Shown here: positions 4,208-5,259 of the stretch, piece by piece
Numbering within the stretch: the first letter of the stretch is position 1
Layout: every line of letters begins with the position of its first letter
Assembly (NCBI GenBank): GCA_046262315.1
Contig: JBHEMZ010000037.1
Span: 1-5,259, forward strand
DNA: 5,259 nt
Source: JACVRM01 sp046262315
GTDB lineage: Bacteria; Actinomycetota; Thermoleophilia; Gaiellales; Gaiellaceae
Direction: 5' to 3'
The notes under the pieces: model-generated
Told to the model about the DNA's origin: nothing
Database searches by the model: none
What the model saw: only the letters and a program-made list of their open reading frames with translations
Translations under genes and position numbers: made by a program

Positions 4208-4639
4208 GTGTACGACTTCCTGCTCTTCGTTCACGTCCTCTTCGCGTTCGCGCTCGTCGCCGCGGTGACGACCTTCTGGGCACTCATCCTCTCGACGCAG
4301 CCGGGCCGCATGCTGCTGACGCCTCGCGGTGCCATGCTGCTCGGCCGCGTCGGCGGCATGACGGTCGCGGTCTCCGGGTTCGGCGTCCTCGTCTTTGGAG
4401 TGTGGCTCGCGATCTACATCGACGGGTACGAGCTCTGGGACGGCTGGATCCTGGCCTCGCTCGTGTTGTGGCTGGTCAGCACGATCGTGGGCATCCGCAG
4501 CGGACGCCTCTACGAGCGGGCTGCTGAGCCGGACGCCGACGCCGTCGTATTGCGGCGCCAGGGACTCATGCTCCAGGTGATCTCGAGCGCCGCGATCCTT
4601 TTCGTCCTCATCCTGATGATCTTCAAGCCGGGAGCCTGA
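4208..4639 (+). CDS. Small four-helix integral membrane protein
   Basis: From GTG 4208 the product has 143 residues and four predicted membrane helices: about 4-26 (FLLFVHVLFAFALVAAVTTF), 46-70 (GRVGGMTVAVSGFGVLVFGV...), 79-97 (GWILASLVLWLVSTIVGI) and 117-138 (RQGLMLQVISSAAILFVLIL). The loop at 98-116 is charged (RSGRLYERAAEPDADAVVLR). His9 in the first helix, in an (L/F)xHV context, recurs in the next gene and recalls DUF2269/CopD-like small membrane proteins, where such histidines may bind metal or heme; that is inference. ATG 4196 and GTG 4175 are in-frame alternatives that would overlap the divergent promoter region. It overlaps the next gene by 1 bp (TGATG) and is therefore in an operon with it. 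Function unknown. Confidence 0.8.
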   Translation: MYDFLLFVHVLFAFALVAAVTTFWALILSTQPGRMLLTPRGAMLLGRVGGMTVAVSGFGVLVFGVWLAIYIDGYELWDGWILASLVLWLVSTIVGIRSGRLYERAAEPDADAVVLRRQGLMLQVISSAAILFVLILMIFKPGA

Positions 4640-5094
4640 TGCTCGCGATCCTGCGCACATCAGATTGGGAAGTGCCGCTCTTCCTGCACGTGGCCGGGGC
4701 GATGGTGCTGGTCGGCGCGCTCTTCGCCGTCGCGGTTGCACTCGTGGCGGCGTGGCGCGCGGAGGACGCCGATGCCGCCGCGTTGACGCGTTTCTCGTAC
4801 CGGACGCTCTTTCTGGCGGCGCTGCCGGCGTTCATCGCGATGAGGATTGGCGCGCAGTGGGTGCTCTCCGAGTCGCCGTACGAAGCTGTTGACCTCGGCT
4901 GGGTGGGCGTCGGCTACCTCGTCTCGGACCTGGGCGGCGTGGCGCTGATCGCATCGCTGGTCCTGGCGGGGATCGGGCTGCGGCGGGCTGGCCCGCGCAG
5001 CCAGACGCTGGCGCGGGCCGTCACGGTGCTCACACTGGTGCTGCTGGCGGCCTATCTGATCGCCGTCTGGGCGATGACCACGAAGCCTGATTAG
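4639..5094 (+). CDS. Second small four-helix integral membrane protein
   Basis: A 151-residue protein starting at ATG 4639, which shares its A with the preceding TGA. GGGAG at 4630-4634 is a usable RBS, so translation is coupled. Four helices are predicted: about 13-38 (PLFLHVAGAMVLVGALFAVA...), 54-74, 88-114 (GWVGVGYLVSDLGGVALIAS...) and 125-146. His17 in FLHV matches the position of His9 in the upstream protein, and the loop at 39-53 is acidic (RAEDADAA). The pair looks like diverged paralogues forming one membrane complex (inference; DUF2269-like at best). The stop TAG 5092-5094 falls inside the outer end of the inverted repeat that starts at 5091, so the last codons may have been altered by that element, although four complete helices suggest the protein is essentially whole. 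Confidence 0.82.
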   Translation: MLAILRTSDWEVPLFLHVAGAMVLVGALFAVAVALVAAWRAEDADAAALTRFSYRTLFLAALPAFIAMRIGAQWVLSESPYEAVDLGWVGVGYLVSDLGGVALIASLVLAGIGLRRAGPRSQTLARAVTVLTLVLLAAYLIAVWAMTTKPD

Positions 5095-5114
5095 GAACTC
5101 GTTTCAAAACGAAG
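5091..5114. repeat. Left arm of a terminal inverted repeat
   Basis: Begins TTAGGAACTCGTTTCA and ends AACGAAG. Aligned with the reverse complement of 5237-5259, it matches at 20 of 23 positions plus one extra G. It contains a smaller TCGTTT-CA-AAACGA hairpin (5099-5112). The arm includes the stop codon of the preceding gene. Confidence 0.75.
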
Positions 5115-5236
5115 TGCTATGCCGCCGAGACACGCTGGACGGCGCGATCCGTCGTCCTCAGTCGCGCCAATAGCGCTGCTATTGACGCTCCCTGCGTCCT
5201 AGACTCGCACTCGCCCAGCGCGCCTCGCCGGCGAGC
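5115..5236. other. Gene-free interior between the inverted-repeat arms
   Basis: No credible coding frame on either strand; the longest minus-strand frame ending at TAA 5093-5091 is closed by a stop about 38 codons upstream and has no RBS. It holds a hairpin at 5164-5188 (GCG, then CAATAGC-GCT-GCTATTG, then CGC: ten pairs with one C/A mismatch) and a perfect 12-bp palindrome CTCGCCGGCGAG at 5224-5235. With the arms it would make an element of about 169 bp of MITE size. Confidence 0.5.
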
Positions 5237-5259
5237 CTTCATTCTGAACCGAGTTCTAA
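5237..5259. repeat. Right arm of the inverted repeat, ending at the window edge
   Basis: Begins CTTCATTCTGAACC and ends GAGTTCTAA exactly at the last base of the window. Its reverse complement pairs with 5091-5114 at 20 of 23 positions with one gap. Because the sequence stops here, no target-site duplication can be tested. Confidence 0.75.

Noticed and set aside
3283..4527. Very long plus-strand open frame (about 414 codons) opposite the kinase
   Set aside because: It is antisense to the kinase and runs into the membrane gene in another frame; its product is Arg/Gly/Ala/Leu-rich noise without domains, a usual by-product of high-GC antisense DNA.
3482..4741. Long minus-strand open frame (about 419 codons) overlapping the kinase and both membrane genes
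   Set aside because: It shares the strand but not the frame of the kinase, has a low-complexity Arg/Ala/Gly product and covers well-supported plus-strand genes.
5091..5205. Minus-strand frame ending in ALRFETSS at TAA 5093-5091 as a transposase C-terminus
   Set aside because: It is closed by a TAG after about 38 codons, has no start or RBS, and shows no recognisable transposase motif.

Overview
This is a short, GC-rich window with strongly G/C-biased third codon positions. It most likely comes from an actinobacterium; a Thermoleophilia-type lineage (Solirubrobacterales/Gaiellales) is my guess. The reasons are the high GC, a PdtaS/PdtaR-type two-component pair that signals through an ANTAR response regulator, GTG starts with TANNNT -10 boxes at leaderless spacing, and small paired four-helix membrane proteins. 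The left end cuts a cupin gene. The right end stops exactly at the outer end of an inverted repeat, so the window may be a whole draft or metagenome contig that broke at a repeat.

Layout. Positions 1-153 (-) hold the N-terminus of a cupin protein. Positions 258-392 (+) hold the end of a small charged helical protein whose coding signal runs upstream of its only usable start codon. Positions 452-1231 (+) encode an unrecognised protein with a HEPN-like C-terminal half. Next come four minus-strand units, listed in transcription order: a soluble GAF-GAF-HisKA_2-HATPase sensor kinase (4161-2755), a 315-bp gene-free block packed with nested palindromes in two modules (about 2754-2440), a decayed YciI-family gene (2439-2275) overlapping a VOC/glyoxalase-fold gene (2282-1872), and an ANTAR response regulator (1819-1250). 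Divergent from the kinase, 4208-5094 (+) is a two-gene operon of small membrane proteins joined by a TGATG overlap. Positions 5091-5259 are bounded by an imperfect 23-24-bp inverted repeat and contain no gene.

How the genes work together. The kinase and the ANTAR regulator look like cognate PdtaS/PdtaR partners: a cytosolic GAF sensor phosphorylates a receiver whose output domain binds RNA and acts by antitermination. They are separated by about 930 bp holding the palindromic modules, the YciI remnant and the VOC gene. Each has its own -10-like hexamer exactly 6 nt before a GTG start, which predicts two independent leaderless transcripts of the same geometry. The kinase promoter faces the membrane operon promoter across about 46 bp, and a perfect 6-4-6 dyad between them overlaps the operon's -10 and the kinase's -35 region.

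Points most worth a second look: the paired palindromic modules with compensatory stem changes, the YciI gene with both ends preserved in different frames, the shared dyad between the kinase and the membrane operon, and the terminal inverted repeat at the right edge. I see no CRISPR array, tRNA, rRNA or recognisable transposase, and nothing that clearly forms a new multi-gene defence system.
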